Shown one piece after another: positions 13,422 to 24,152 of a DNA stretch of 64,000 nucleotides. The translations under genes were made by a program, and so were the position numbers. The stretch is from Pyxicephalus adspersus. Its lineage: Eukaryota > Chordata > Amphibia > Anura > Pyxicephalidae. The notes under the pieces are model-generated. The model had not been told where the DNA came from, did no database searches, and saw only the letters and a list, made by a program, of their open reading frames with translations. Within the stretch, counting starts at the first letter, position 1; the number at the start of each line of letters is the position of its first letter. The stretch is from positions 51,297,053 through 51,361,052 of the forward strand of contig NC_092868.1 of the NCBI RefSeq assembly GCF_032062135.1. The letters run 5' to 3'.

Positions 13422-13724
13422 GCTGCGTACACACGTGCAATAATAGTCGTTGGAAAGAATCCTTCCTGACAATAAAAGACTGCGCAATGCATGACCGAGC
13501 GCTGTACATACAGCGCCACTCTGCTCTATGGAGAGGGGAGGAAGGAAATGACGGAGCGGTACCCTCTCCCCCCTTCACTTTCATTACAAAAGTTCGTCGT
13601 TCGTGGACCTGCCAGTATGGATGACAGAACAACAGACGAGAGCTGTACACACGCCAGTTTCTTGTCCGATATCAGCCTTGAGGCAATTATCGGACGAGAG
13701 TCATCTGACGTGTATACGTAATCT
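13422..13724 (+). mobile_element. Hairpin MITE, diverged copy 1
   Basis: Starts GCTGCGTACACACG and ends near 'gacgtgtatacgta', which are inverted ends. Inside it shares 'gtcgttggaaag', 'gagcgctgtacatacagcgc', 'ctctatggagaggggagg' and 'attatcggacgagagtcatc' with the copies at 13728 and 23515. The second copy begins almost at once after it. There is no coding capacity. Diverged hairpin arms suggest it is older than its neighbour. Confidence 0.75.
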
Positions 13725-13727
13725 AAA

Positions 13728-14057
13728 GCTGCATACACACTTGCAATTTTTGTCGTTGGAAAGGATCTTTCACGATCCTTTCCAACGACAAGGGGCTGCA
13801 AGATGCATGAACGATGCTGTACATACAGCACCGTTCATGCTCTATGGAGAGGGGAGGGGGGAGAGCGACGGAGCGGCACCCTGCTGCGCGCTCTCCCCTT
13901 CCCTTTCATTATGATCGGCTGTCGTCCATCGTCCGTGGATCCGGCAGGTCGGTCGTCCGGACGATGGACGACACCGACTGTACACACGGAAGATTTTCGC
14001 CCGATAATTGGCCGATGCCGATTATCGGGCGATAAAAATCTGCCGTGTGTACGTAGC
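13728..14057 (+). mobile_element. Hairpin MITE, well-preserved copy 2
   Basis: The ends are GCTGCATACACAC and its near inverse GTGTGTACGTAGC. Three strong hairpins are visible. An 18-bp perfect stem lies at 13750-13767/13774-13791 with a 6-nt loop. A 15-bp perfect stem lies at 13921-13935/13958-13972. A 14-bp stem with one mismatch lies at 13998-14011/14018-14031 with a 6-nt loop. The centre has 'gctgtacatacagc', itself an inverted repeat. It is GC-richer than the flanks and has no coding capacity. The transposase family is not assignable from this copy. Confidence 0.8.
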
Positions 14058-14332
14058 TTTGTCGCAACAGAATGTGGAAGACAATCAGTCTATGGGAAGT
14101 AATCTCCACTGTTATCACCAGAATAAGCATTCCCTTTGGAAGATTTACCCTCACCTCCTGATCAAGACATCAAGCACAAGGCCCAAGGACACAAGGCTTA
14201 TGGAATGTGTATAAAGTCTTTCAGGATTTCTTTGCTTCCAAGTACTGTGAATTGAAAGAGAACCTGGTGGAGAATCCAGAGTTTGTTTGTCTTTCAATTT
14301 GATGATTGTAGAGTTGTCTTTCTTAAGCTTTT

Positions 14333-14465
14333 ACCCTTGAGGAACCCTTGAAATAATTTTCAGGCCTTGGGTAACCCATGCCTGAACCATAGGAGGTCAG
14401 TAGAAAAAGTCACTATACATTGATGGTCATTGGAAGAATGCCCCCCTTACAAAGAGCTAGAAATA
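14333..14465. repeat. Dispersed repeat family A, copy 2 (partial)
   Basis: Starts 'gaggaacccttgaaataatt', then 'ttcaggccttgggtaaccc' and 'tggtcattggaagaatg'. This is the first half of the family seen in full at 40557-40760. Confidence 0.6.
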
Positions 14466-15394
14466 GCATTGGTGCCATGCTACGGACTTACGCGGCATTA
14501 GCCACAAAACTACAAAATCACCACCACATGGGAGATCAATTGATACTCTTGTTTCCCCCCATGTGCTTTAGTCTTTTACTGCTGACTGTCTCTGTGTTAG
14601 GAGATATTCTTCTTATTTTGATTTGGATAAACACACAAAGTCACTGGAATCTTCCCAAGTAAATAAGGAAAATCTCTTACAGTTAGCAGAACAAGTGTTC
14701 TCATAGGACAACCTCCCATTTTAATCATGTTCCATTGAAAACTACAAAATGTTCAATTTTCCTTCATAATATATCCCAATGAAAACTGTCATCAGAATGA
14801 AAAGTGGTCGGTAATAAAATCCTGTACCAAATCCATCCTTCACCTGTTCCGTAGATACCTTGCTTTACAAGGTTTCATGGCATAATAGTGATCCTATGAT
14901 AAGCTTGCAAGCAGTAAAAAAAAAAATACTCCATGAACTTCAGGTCAACACAGCACACAAAAGACAGAAACAAACAGTATCCACTAGTGCTATATGATCA
15001 GACAGGTCCTCCTTCTCGGCCACCTTGAGAAAGAGGATCTGTGTGTCCCCAAAATGTTCATTTATGTAATCTTTTGTATGCAGTTTTGATCTCAAAGCAC
15101 TGAGGTTCATTTTGGAGTGTTGACAAACCTCAACGACGTTCTAACCCACAGATATAATCCAGAATGAAGAATTCTACTTTCCATTTCCATCATAACTGGA
15201 AGCTACATGTACATGCATATTATAAAACCGAATAGGCAAAGCTATATATCAAATTCAGTGTATAAAGAAAAGAAAATAGGTTTCCTATCAAACATTGTTT
15301 CCAAAGAAATCTGTTACATAAGATTGTGTGACACATTTCTGTGTGTTTTGACACAGATCTTCTGTGTGTACATATTGAGCTTGGCATACTGTTA

Positions 15395-15720
15395 TGACTC
15401 GGTGGCTTTGTTCATTCATCTCCTCGCCGTTAATAAAGATAGCTGCGGAAATATATTTTTATACGTTAGAGGGAAAAAAATGGCTGTTTTTATGTCACTA
15501 TTTTGTCTGCTTTACATTTTTTTATGAGAGGCGCTAGAATTACCCCGGCCACAGCAAAGTGTTATATGAAGAAGAGGGTTTACAGCCACGCAGGATATTT
15601 AAGACGAAGGCCTGCCAGTGTGTTAAGTTGTAAAACTCGACATGGAAAATGTGGGGTGTCTGAGGGGGAAAATGAGAATTATTTAAAGTGCGTTTCTACG
15701 TTTGAGTACGTTTTTTAGAA
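15395..15720. promoter_or_regulatory. Low-repeat CpG-retaining block (possible enhancer)
   Basis: Unique-looking sequence with 'ctcctcgccgttaataaaga', 'aggcgctagaattacccc' and 'gacgaaggcctgccag'. It has no repeat resemblance and no plausible frame or splice sites. Confidence 0.25.
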
Positions 15721-16182
15721 ATAAATGCGGCTTAATCAAAAAATCACTTTCACATATATAATACTTGTTCATTGGCAATATTTCTTTATCATTTCTCTTT
15801 GTTGTGACTGGGGATCCTCCTACACCTTTACAGGTAAAGTATTTAAAATGATGAGTAGGAGGAGTCTCTGTATACAAAGTACATTAAAGTAGATGTAAAC
15901 ACAATCAAAACAATGAAATCTCATTTACGGTTTATTATGTTAATAAAATGTAAAATTGTATATTTGTTAAATCCTCAGCTTTCATTAAAATGCTTTACTT
16001 AAAAAAAGAAATTGATAACATTCTCTGTAAATCTCTGTAACACAGGTGCCCAGCTGCAAACATCATAATCCTATAGTAAATATGGGAAATATTGCATTGG
16101 TGAGGGTAGTATATTACCTTATTATATATAAGGCTTAGTCTACACGGACATTTTTCCCTAACGTTTAACCTTAGGCTTTTAA

Positions 16183-16663
16183 CCCCCCTACTGTTCTAAT
16201 TCTGTCCGTATTTCCATGAAAAAAGTGTTACATTTTTTGCATGGAAAATTATTTTACATTGTAGACTATATTTCCTAATAAAATTCATAATAAAATGTAA
16301 AATAACTGTACAGAAGCATGTATAATATATATAAACTATAATTATATATATTATATGAAGATTTCTTTGTATTAGACTCAATAAAGCTATTTTGTATTGA
16401 ATCCAATACAAAATTATTTGAATTTCCCGCCGCTCCTCCCGCCCACACCAACGTCACAGGAAACCCCGGGGTCTCTGCAGTTCGCAGCTGGAGATCAGAG
16501 GAGGAGGTCGTGTCCCCAGGACCTTCAGGACGCTGGGGGACGACAACGGAACAAGTGTTTTTTTTTTTTAAGTTTTAAGCGACCCCGTGTTTGACTCGAT
16601 TGATTAACGCTTTTTGCAGGTAAAATCCACCTCGAGTCACACTCGCAATTACCACTAGGGGGG
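16183..16663. mobile_element. PiggyBac-type MITE flanked by TTAA
   Basis: The 481-bp element begins CCCCCCTACTG and ends CACTAGGGGGG, which are inverted ends. It is flanked on both sides by TTAA (16179-16182 and 16664-16667), the target duplication characteristic of piggyBac transposons, which also typically begin with C-rich ends. There is no transposase frame. The 3' third is unusually GC-rich ('cccgccgctcctcccgccc'). It sits inside another short sequence bounded by 'gtctacac' phrases at 16138 and 16703. Confidence 0.75.
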
Positions 16664-16696
16664 TTAAAGCCCAATGTTTGAAATCCTAATGCATTC

Positions 16697-17056
16697 CAAT
16701 GGGTAAGTCTACACCAGGACTATTTCTTGAGGCACGTTTATGAGCTTCATCTTAAACGTTGCTTGCAACGTTTAAAAAAAACAAGCGCTCAGTTAAAGCT
16801 GGAAAACGCCCAAAATGACAGGTAAAACACTTCCATTGATCTCAATGGGACATTTTTCTGCGTTTTTAACCACTTAAAATGTAAACGTGGTAAAAACGCG
16901 GTAAAATGCGAAAACCGCGGGAAAACGTGTCATAAGCGTTTTCCAGTGTTTTAAAGGTAAGCTTTAAAAAACGCTAATAAAGGTGCTTAAAAACGCATAT
17001 AAATGCAAAAGGAACGTTTACATGTGTTTTTTAAAACCTCCATGTAGACCCATCCT
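16697..17056. mobile_element. Non-autonomous DNA element rich in AAACGC motifs
   Basis: The left end 'aatgggtaagtctacacc' and right end 'catgtagacccatcc' are imperfect inverted repeats. The interior contains many copies of AAACG/CGTTT in both orientations ('aaacgttgcttgcaacgttt', 'aaaacgcggtaaaatgcg', 'gaaaacgtg', 'aagcgttttccag'), giving an unusual internally self-complementary sequence. It has no open frame of its own. The class is inferred from the ends only. Confidence 0.5.
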
Positions 17057-17944
17057 AAGAGAGGATGGACTTGTAGGAAAGTGGTGTCTTATGTGGTCAT
17101 TTGAGCAATACAAAAAGGGAAGCTTTAATCCATCTCTGCCTGTAACCCCAACCATCACTGTAACCCTCTCTGTAAAACAGGTGCCTTGAGAAATTGGAAT
17201 GTCAAAGGGGCCCAGGTACAAACATCATAATCCTACAATAACTCAAAGAAATAGTGCAATTGGTGAGGGTAGCACACCTATATCACTGTTCAAGAAAACA
17301 TGGACTTGTAGGCATGTGGTGTCTTATGTTGCCATACCGCTATGGGCAATGCAAAAAAGGAGCCCATGTATACTTGTAACCCCAACCATCCCTCTAACTC
17401 TTAACACAAACTCTATATGAAATGCTAACACTTCCTGCATACCTAACACTATTATTTCTTGTAACCCTAGCTATAATCCTAACACTAGCTCTCCCTTATT
17501 ACCCTAATAAGAAGTCTAACCCTTCCTTTAGTCCCCACATTAACCCCTTTTAATTAAGTTGAATGGAACCCTTTATTTTATACCCATCTTTACTCTGTTG
17601 GGATCCACTGTTTTAGATCAACATTTATGTGTCAAAAAAATGCCAGTCCCGCGGCCCTAGCACCAGAATTTCCGTTTTACATAACATTTAAAACCATAAT
17701 ATGTAATCTGAAAATGTCCTAAGATGCTGAAATGTCAAACAGAAATGATATACACCTTTAGTCTACTCTAGCTTCTGAAAACTGTTTACCAAAGGGAGGG
17801 GAAAAATTACAAAAATATATATATTTTTTTTTACATTCTTTGGAAACTTTTAGAAAAATAAATTCAGAATCATAAAGACCTGCTCTCCATAAAATGAGCA
17901 ACAAAAGATCAGATTTACAACCAATAGTTGTGGGAGGTTTTATG

Positions 17945-18310
17945 AGTTGTACATTTCAGACAAACCCGAATTAAAAACATTTGCCAGAAATATGGCCTTC
18001 CCCCGGTGCCAGTTATTTATTTTCCGAATCATCAAGAACAACTCATTGGAATTCTTCAAGATACCAAAATGTTTTCCATTTTACTACTTTCTGCTGTCAT
18101 CGTTCAATAACCTACAACATATTCCCAAAAATTGAATAGCAGATTCATGGTGATTATTCCGCAGTATCCCACCACGGAGACAAAGCTGCGGGCGCTGGGA
18201 GATTTATTGCCGGTAATTGATATCTCCCTGCTGAGCTCTCCCTTAGCTTCGGGAGCATTCGCGGCTAAGAGCCCACAATCCATTCTTCTGAGGGTAAAGT
18301 TGAATAAACT
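17945..18310. promoter_or_regulatory. Low-repeat CpG-retaining block (possible enhancer)
   Basis: Contains 'agctgcgggcgctgggagat', 'ttattgccggtaattgatat' and 'cattcgcggctaagagccc'. CpGs are dense compared with the neighbours and no repeat is recognised. Confidence 0.3.
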
Positions 18311-18934
18311 TGAGTCAACATTCCTGCTTTATATCAGAACGAATGTGTTTTTTAAAAATCATTAGTTAAAGAAAAGTCATTTGGATTTGAAGCTTGATTG
18401 AACTTTAAATCAGCAAAAACATTGCAGGTGCATCACAAAAAAATGTGCAAAGTCTGACAGTTCATTTTGTTTAAAAAGCAGCCACAGCTTAAGAAGAAAA
18501 ACCTGGCTCCTGCCAGCCTGGTGCAGAGAATCCCTTTTGCCTTCTGGGTGGAAGCAGTAGTCTCCTTGCAGAGCCTTGAGACTCCATCCGCTTTATCAGA
18601 CCAACAGCTCTGCACTTAGCAAGCCTTGTGCTACCTTCTGATTGGAGAGCTGCAGACTCGACTCGGTATTTTGGACCTCTGTAGAGAGACTCCTTGTCCA
18701 CCAAGAGAGAATAGTTCCATTTCTACAGCATGATTGAATGATGGTACTATCTTGCTGGCTTTACAGTGTGCTCTGTAAGTCATAAAACTTGCTGAAGAGA
18801 ATTGCAAACATTTCGTATGTGAAATAGTTCATGTTCATGTATTTCAACTGCATCTTTAGCCATTCAGCAGGAGTTTCGCTTTGAATACATTAGCTGCAAA
18901 AATGGCTAATATCTGCATCGGAATCTGCATTTTT

Positions 18935-19215
18935 GCTTGTGTTAATTATGATTTCTCAGCAAAGGCTCAGGATCGATTCGTAATGCAACAGATGTCTGTT
19001 TTATTATCCCAAGCTGAGCTGCTGGCCTAACAAGCTTGGTGCATGTGCCATTGTCAGGCTGACAGGGGGATAGTGAGGCGCAGCTTTGGCCGTCTGTCAG
19101 GGAAGTAAAAGAATTTGCTATACATAAGGTCTGACCACATTCATTCACAGCATGAGCGATGGCCTCGCTACAAGACACAGAGCCATCCAGGATGATGTAA
19201 CAGCACACACAAAAC
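18935..19215. promoter_or_regulatory. Low-repeat block (possible enhancer)
   Basis: Balanced-composition unique sequence ('aggatcgattcgtaatgc', 'gaggcgcagctttggccgtc', 'gcgatggcctcgctacaag') between AT-rich flanks. No repeat or coding signal was recognised. Confidence 0.22.
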
Positions 19216-19284
19216 ATCCGCTGGATCTTTTAGGCTAAATTAAAATTGTGGGTGGGCATGTATATGTGTGGGAATGGAGGAGTG

Positions 19285-19365
19285 TGGCTCAGCAGCTAAC
19301 AGGCTTGTTTGCCATCACTGGGGTCTTGGGTTCAGCTTCTACCAGGATGTATTCACTGTATCGAT
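19285..19365 (+). repeat. Degraded SINE head
   Basis: 'gtgtggctcagcagctaaca', then 'ggtcttgggttcagc' and 'ccaggatgtattcactg', resembles the tRNA-like head and the 'ccaggacactgcatgg' region of the SINE at 28022, with many substitutions. The B box is damaged. Confidence 0.45.
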
Positions 19366-20279
19366 AGCCTAAACTGGCTTTCCTATTTGTACATGAGTTT
19401 GCATTATTTAGATATTAAAATTTACTCATGTAGGTTAAGCCAATCAATAACCTCTAACAGAAGCTTCATGTCATTTAAAATGTTATGTTTCAATATTTAA
19501 AAATCTGCAAGTAACTATTTCAACACACATTAGGCAGACATGGCCCACTGTTGTCATCCACTACCCAGTTGTGAAAAATGCCATGCAGACATTGCTGGAG
19601 TGCATGTAGACAGGAAGTGGCCGCAATGAGGCAGCATTTCTGAAATGCAATAAAGAAGCTTTACAAGGTACATAAAGGTTCATATTGTCATCCATGTCTC
19701 TGCTGGGCAGTTTTCCCGTCACTTTTTGTCCAAGTGACACCATAGAGAGGACAGCCAGTAAAGGATCAACCTCCCCAGGGGCATAGATGGCAATACAACA
19801 TTTTAACTATCTTATTCTGTCTCTTTGGAGAGATTTCCCATCACTTCCTGACCCCTTTCTGAACAGACTAGCTTTCTGGCTGTTATATTAATCTGCAGAC
19901 TTTCACATTAGTGACAAGTGAAGCCACTAAGCCAGATGACAGCCTTGCACCTCAGCAATGGCCCTTTTCTTTTAATCTACATGGATTCCCCATAGAAATT
20001 TAAATGTTCCGCAGTTGCAAATTCTTTTTTTCTAAATCCAAAATTATCTTTTTAAGTAAAATGGTGAAAAAAAGGATGTCGTCCCTAAACAGGGGATTCC
20101 CTTTTCTTGTCTTTTGCCTCTTTTCTTCTTTGTTGCAAGCTGTGACCTTAAATTTAATTAAGCGAACTTTTAAAGTGGTTTCACTTCTGCAGCTTTTAAA
20201 AAAAGGAAGGCAATTTTTTTTTCCTTTATATTAACCTTCCTTTAATAATAGACTTTTTTTCCCTTTAGAAATCTCCCTT

Positions 20280-20995
20280 CCTGCTGATTCATTATGTGTG
20301 GGTAAGCGAACCATGACATGTTAAAAAGCTTCTTGATAGTATTTGATATTCACTACTAACAACGTATCGAGTCATGGGAGATTTTTAAGGAGGGGGGGTG
20401 GTGGGGAGAGGCAATCTGCATATTGGATGTGCCAAGACAGTAGGCAATTTGCATCGCGCATCCAGATACTCTTGCGGTTGCAATCTGTCTCTCTTCAGTG
20501 CCTTTTCATTTTTATAACCTTCAGCGCCGGCGAGGGAGTGAAAGCAATCGCGGGTGTATGGGAAGCAATGAGAGAGACACAGCCATGTGACCTTGGGTGA
20601 TGAGAAGTTCAGGCAAATGCAGAGGGATACAAATTGCACGCACTTGACCGTCTATTAGCCGATCGCCATGCTCGCCCAGCGACGCCAGGAATGCAATATC
20701 CAAGGAGTTCATTCACTTCTGAGGCCCTTGACTATTCATGAGGCTTCAGATTGATTCATGGAACGCGCCGAGAAAAATATGTAGTAAAATACTGCCGTGG
20801 CTTTCTCAGCCCATCAAGAATGCAGGAGATGAAATCTGTGTTCGGGAATCACGGCCTAGCTTTCCGGCCCGATAACGTTATGCTTAGTGTAGTACAACAT
20901 GCGGCAAGATTTAGTTTATTAGTTGATGAATTTTGTTGTTGCTACAGATACCTAGAAGTAAATTGCCAATATTTTCGGAGTACTTAGCCGCCAGA
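20280..20995. promoter_or_regulatory. Longest low-repeat CpG-retaining block (possible enhancer)
   Basis: About 700 bp without recognisable repeats and with many CpGs ('ttcagcgccggcgagggagt', 'agccgatcgccatgctcgcc', 'ggaacgcgccgagaaaaata', 'ttccggcccgataacg'). It includes 'ctattcatgaggcttcag', 'ttgattcatgg' and 'gcaatttgcatcgcgc'. Open frames cross it but have no splice context. It is the best candidate regulatory region upstream of the first exon. Confidence 0.35.
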
Positions 20996-21060
20996 GAGTG
21001 TTGAACCTAATGTGGTTACACAGGGACTGTCAATTTTATGAGGATAGAGGAGAAACTGTT

Positions 21061-21590
21061 TTATCTTGTGGGGGCTAGTCACTTACTAAACACATACAAA
21101 GGGATAGACCCTTTTAAAACTGTGTAAGTTTAAAAAAGTGTAAAAACAAAATTCCAACTGTTGGTTGGTCTGATTACAGCAGACCTTCCCTTTCTGAGGT
21201 GTAAACCATCTAAAAAGAGATGGTTTGAAAATGGGGAGCTATTTCCAAATCAGCTATTTTAGCAGGTTAAAAACATACCTGAAATGGAGTCACCAAACTT
21301 CTGAAAAGGTTCCTAAGGAACCAAGAGCAGCCGAAACCTAATGAGAAGAAGCTCCTTCATATGGAGACTTGAAATGAAGATTTCACTTGCTCTTTATTCC
21401 ACAGAAATCTTCTTGAAAGAATTATGATGTCACATCCAGCAATACAGAAAATGTGTCAGGTAAGTATAATTCAAAATTTCGTTTAGGGAGGGGTATACTT
21501 TTCACTTACTAAGTGTAAGTGATTAGGTGAGGAGACCCAGAAAGTTTAAATGGACTTTCTATTTTGGTGAAAAGTCTACTTTAAGGGTTG
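21061..21590. repeat. Dispersed repeat family D, copy 1
   Basis: 'aaatggagtcaccaaacttc', 'tgaaaaggttcctaagga' and 'aagtataattcaaaatttc' parallel, in order, 'gaagggggtcaccagtctt', 'tgagaagattcctatgg' and 'aaatataattctttttttt' at 36420-36930. It is an old interspersed repeat of unknown class and the borders are approximate. Confidence 0.5.
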
Positions 21591-23514
21591 GATCAACTGT
21601 CGCCATTTACAAGAGCAATGATACACTCCTATTTGACAATGTCACATACGGTAGGTTGCATGCATGGGGTATCTAACTTTTGCTACCAGGAACTGTGGGA
21701 GCTTTGGAAAGCAATGCAATAAGGGTACCTGTACCTGAAGGTAGCTTCTGACTGCCTATGTTATCACCTATCTGCTACTAATGTCGGCTTTGTCATGTTC
21801 TATCATCTGCAGGCCTGCTTTAAGCATTTAATCAAATTTTTAACAGTACTGGATGAATTAATAAAAATCAAATTGCCTCGCCTAATTAGCACTTACATAG
21901 CATTATACCCAGAGCACAGTTGTGGCCAAAGACAGATTATAGTGCCCGAAAACTGCCAAATTTTCAGACGTCAGAAATAAATCTGTTTTTAGTATTATTT
22001 TAAATTTATATATGCAAAGTTTTACCAGTCATTTCCAGGAATTGCAGCAGGAGCACTGAACAAATTGCATGAAAAATATGTAAGGACTATATTAAATTCA
22101 GTTCTATGAACAGATTTCACAGGGATACTTCTGGGATGGTGGAAGTTGTCATAGTAATTGAGCAAATTGAACCATTCCCCAGAGCCACCTGTTGTCAGAG
22201 TCCCGCCTCTGAGATGTCCTAACAGCTCTTTCCAGCTGGCCTTCAGAATGTGCTACTAATAAAAACACACAAATCCTTCTACTGAAACTGTTTAACTCGC
22301 ACATCAAAAACAGAGCAGGGAAGCAGCTTGGTGCAATGTGAAGGAATTTATTGATAGTTACTAAAGCAGACCAATAAGTACCTACCACCCCTTGTCCATC
22401 TGCCATATAGTCTATATGCATTAGTTCATTCCCTGAGTAATGTATTATAGCTATCTTTGTACAGTCTTCATTTCTTTCTTACGCTCTCCCTTCCTTCATA
22501 CCTTTGCATAAATAGCCCATGCAGTTACACTTAAGGAATACTAAGGGTCCAAACTGTTAAAGATACTCAAAAGGAGTCCCAGTAATTCCATGTGTGTCTC
22601 TTATTATAACTTTGCCCTTGAAGACAGAAAAAGGGAACTTGGGGTAAGTGATCAATAACAGACAAACCTTCATTCTTTCCCCTTCATTTTTCCATCCCAG
22701 ATGAAATCCTTACACTGTTTTTGGGCCTCTAAACTTCTCTCTGCATCCAGAAAGATCTGCGGACCACCAAAGAATTCTTTGCAAAATAAGAGTGAGCACA
22801 CGTGCCCATTCCCGAAAAAAGTGAGGGCACGGCATTCCCAACAGTGTCCGCCCCACTACACCCCTAATCAAAATGAACAAACTAATAATAAAATTATCTG
22901 GAAGTTTGGCTACCTAGCTTTGGGAGAGAGGGAAAGTATGAGAGAGGTTTTCCCTTTTTTTGTGTCCCAATAACCGCTGTGACCATAACACAAACTTGGC
23001 ATGAAAACAAGGAGCTTAGGGAAAATCTTTCAATGGGTTCTGGTGATAAATGTCTAAGTTGGGGAAATTTTCTCTCACTTTTTGTTGCATCTCCAATCCA
23101 AGGAAATGAAAGACAGTCTCTCCAGCAAGACACAACTAGCAAAAAATGAAACCAATCCCTACCCAACCCAATATTAAAAAAATGGATTAGCATTACAAAC
23201 ACTTTACAAATATGACCTAACTGCATCTCCAAGTGGGACTAGTGCAGGGAAAATGTATCACCTAATCTTCAGTGAATTTAAATAATTTTCCAACAGGCCC
23301 CATTTGACGTTGAGAAATGACATTACCAGAACATAAATTATCTCCTCCATGATTCATTAACCCTCTTCCACCAAGAGCATAACAGGGGGCCCAGTCTTCA
23401 CAGGGAAGACAGCGTAGTATCCATGGGCCATTATGACGAATTATTCGTGAGTAGGAAGATAAAAGCTCTCAGTCCTCTATAAGTAAACCTTTCAATCATG
23501 TCCAGACTGCGTAC

Positions 23515-23788
23515 ACACATGCAATAATTGTCGTTGGAAAGGACCTTTCACAATCCTAACAACAAAAGAATGAATGATGCATGAACGAGCGCTGTACATA
23601 CAGTGCCATTCTGCTCTATGGAGAAGAGAGGGGGAGAACGACGAAGCAATCTCCCACTGTACTTAATGATCGTTCGACGTTCGTGGATATGCCATGAATG
23701 AAGAGCGCTGTACACATGCCAGATTTTCATCCAAAAGCAGCCCTGAGGCGATTATCGGACAAGAATCATCTGATGTGTGTATGAAGCC
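23515..23788 (+). mobile_element. Hairpin MITE, copy 3
   Basis: Begins 'gactgcgtacacacatgcaa' and ends 'gatgtgtgtatgaagc'. It shares 'gtcgttggaaaggacctttc', 'gagcgctgtacatacagtgc', 'tctgctctatggagaag' and 'gcgattatcggacaagaatc' with copies 1 and 2. The hairpin arms are mutated. Confidence 0.75.
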
Positions 23789-23994
23789 TAAGATCCGGAT
23801 AGCCAGGAATACCTGAGTAACTGGTCTTATACGCAATATCATTGAACCAATTCTGTATTAGGAAAGCCTTTTACTAATAGATTGAAATTATCACTACTGA
23901 AATGAGAAAAAATATAGCTATTGCCCAAAGAAACCAATAAAATAGAAGCTTTTATTTTTTCAAAGTTACATGGGAAAGATTGGTGGATTCCAAA

Positions 23995-24152
23995 TGTTTG
24001 TCTCTTTTTTTTCCTTTCCCTCTTTATTTTGTTCCCCTTTCTTCTCTCCTTTTTCCTTTCTTTTTCTTCACCTTTCCCTCTGTTTCTTCGCCTTTCTTTT
24101 ATCATTTCTTCTTTCCTTTCTCTTTCCTTTTTTCTTTTCTTATCTCCCTCCA
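23995..24152 (+). repeat. Polypyrimidine (CT-rich) tract, about 155 bp
   Basis: Almost pure C/T on the + strand from 'gtttgtctctttttttt' to 'tatctccctcc', with only a few scattered purines. Open frames in all phases here are an artefact of the missing purines. Long purine/pyrimidine asymmetry can form triplex DNA. Confidence 0.85.

Larger units (their letters stand above)
16030..17420. repeat. Tandem repeat of about 250 bp split by transposons
   Basis: The phrases 'acaggtgcc', 'caaacatcataatccta' and 'attg(c)gtgagggta' occur at 16041-16110 and again at 17178-17265. The phrases 'atggacttgtagg(aaa/cat)gtgg', 'gtgtcttatgt' and 'gtaaccccaaccatc' occur at 17063-17155 and again at 17300-17392. The simplest reading is two tandem units, the first interrupted by the insertions between about 16120 and 17056. 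A degraded CTAACCCT-rich tail follows to about 17560. Confidence 0.65.

Noticed and set aside
13222..14154. Several overlapping frames on both strands
   Set aside because: They fall in the hairpin MITE copies, where GC-rich sequence lacks stops; no family resemblance.
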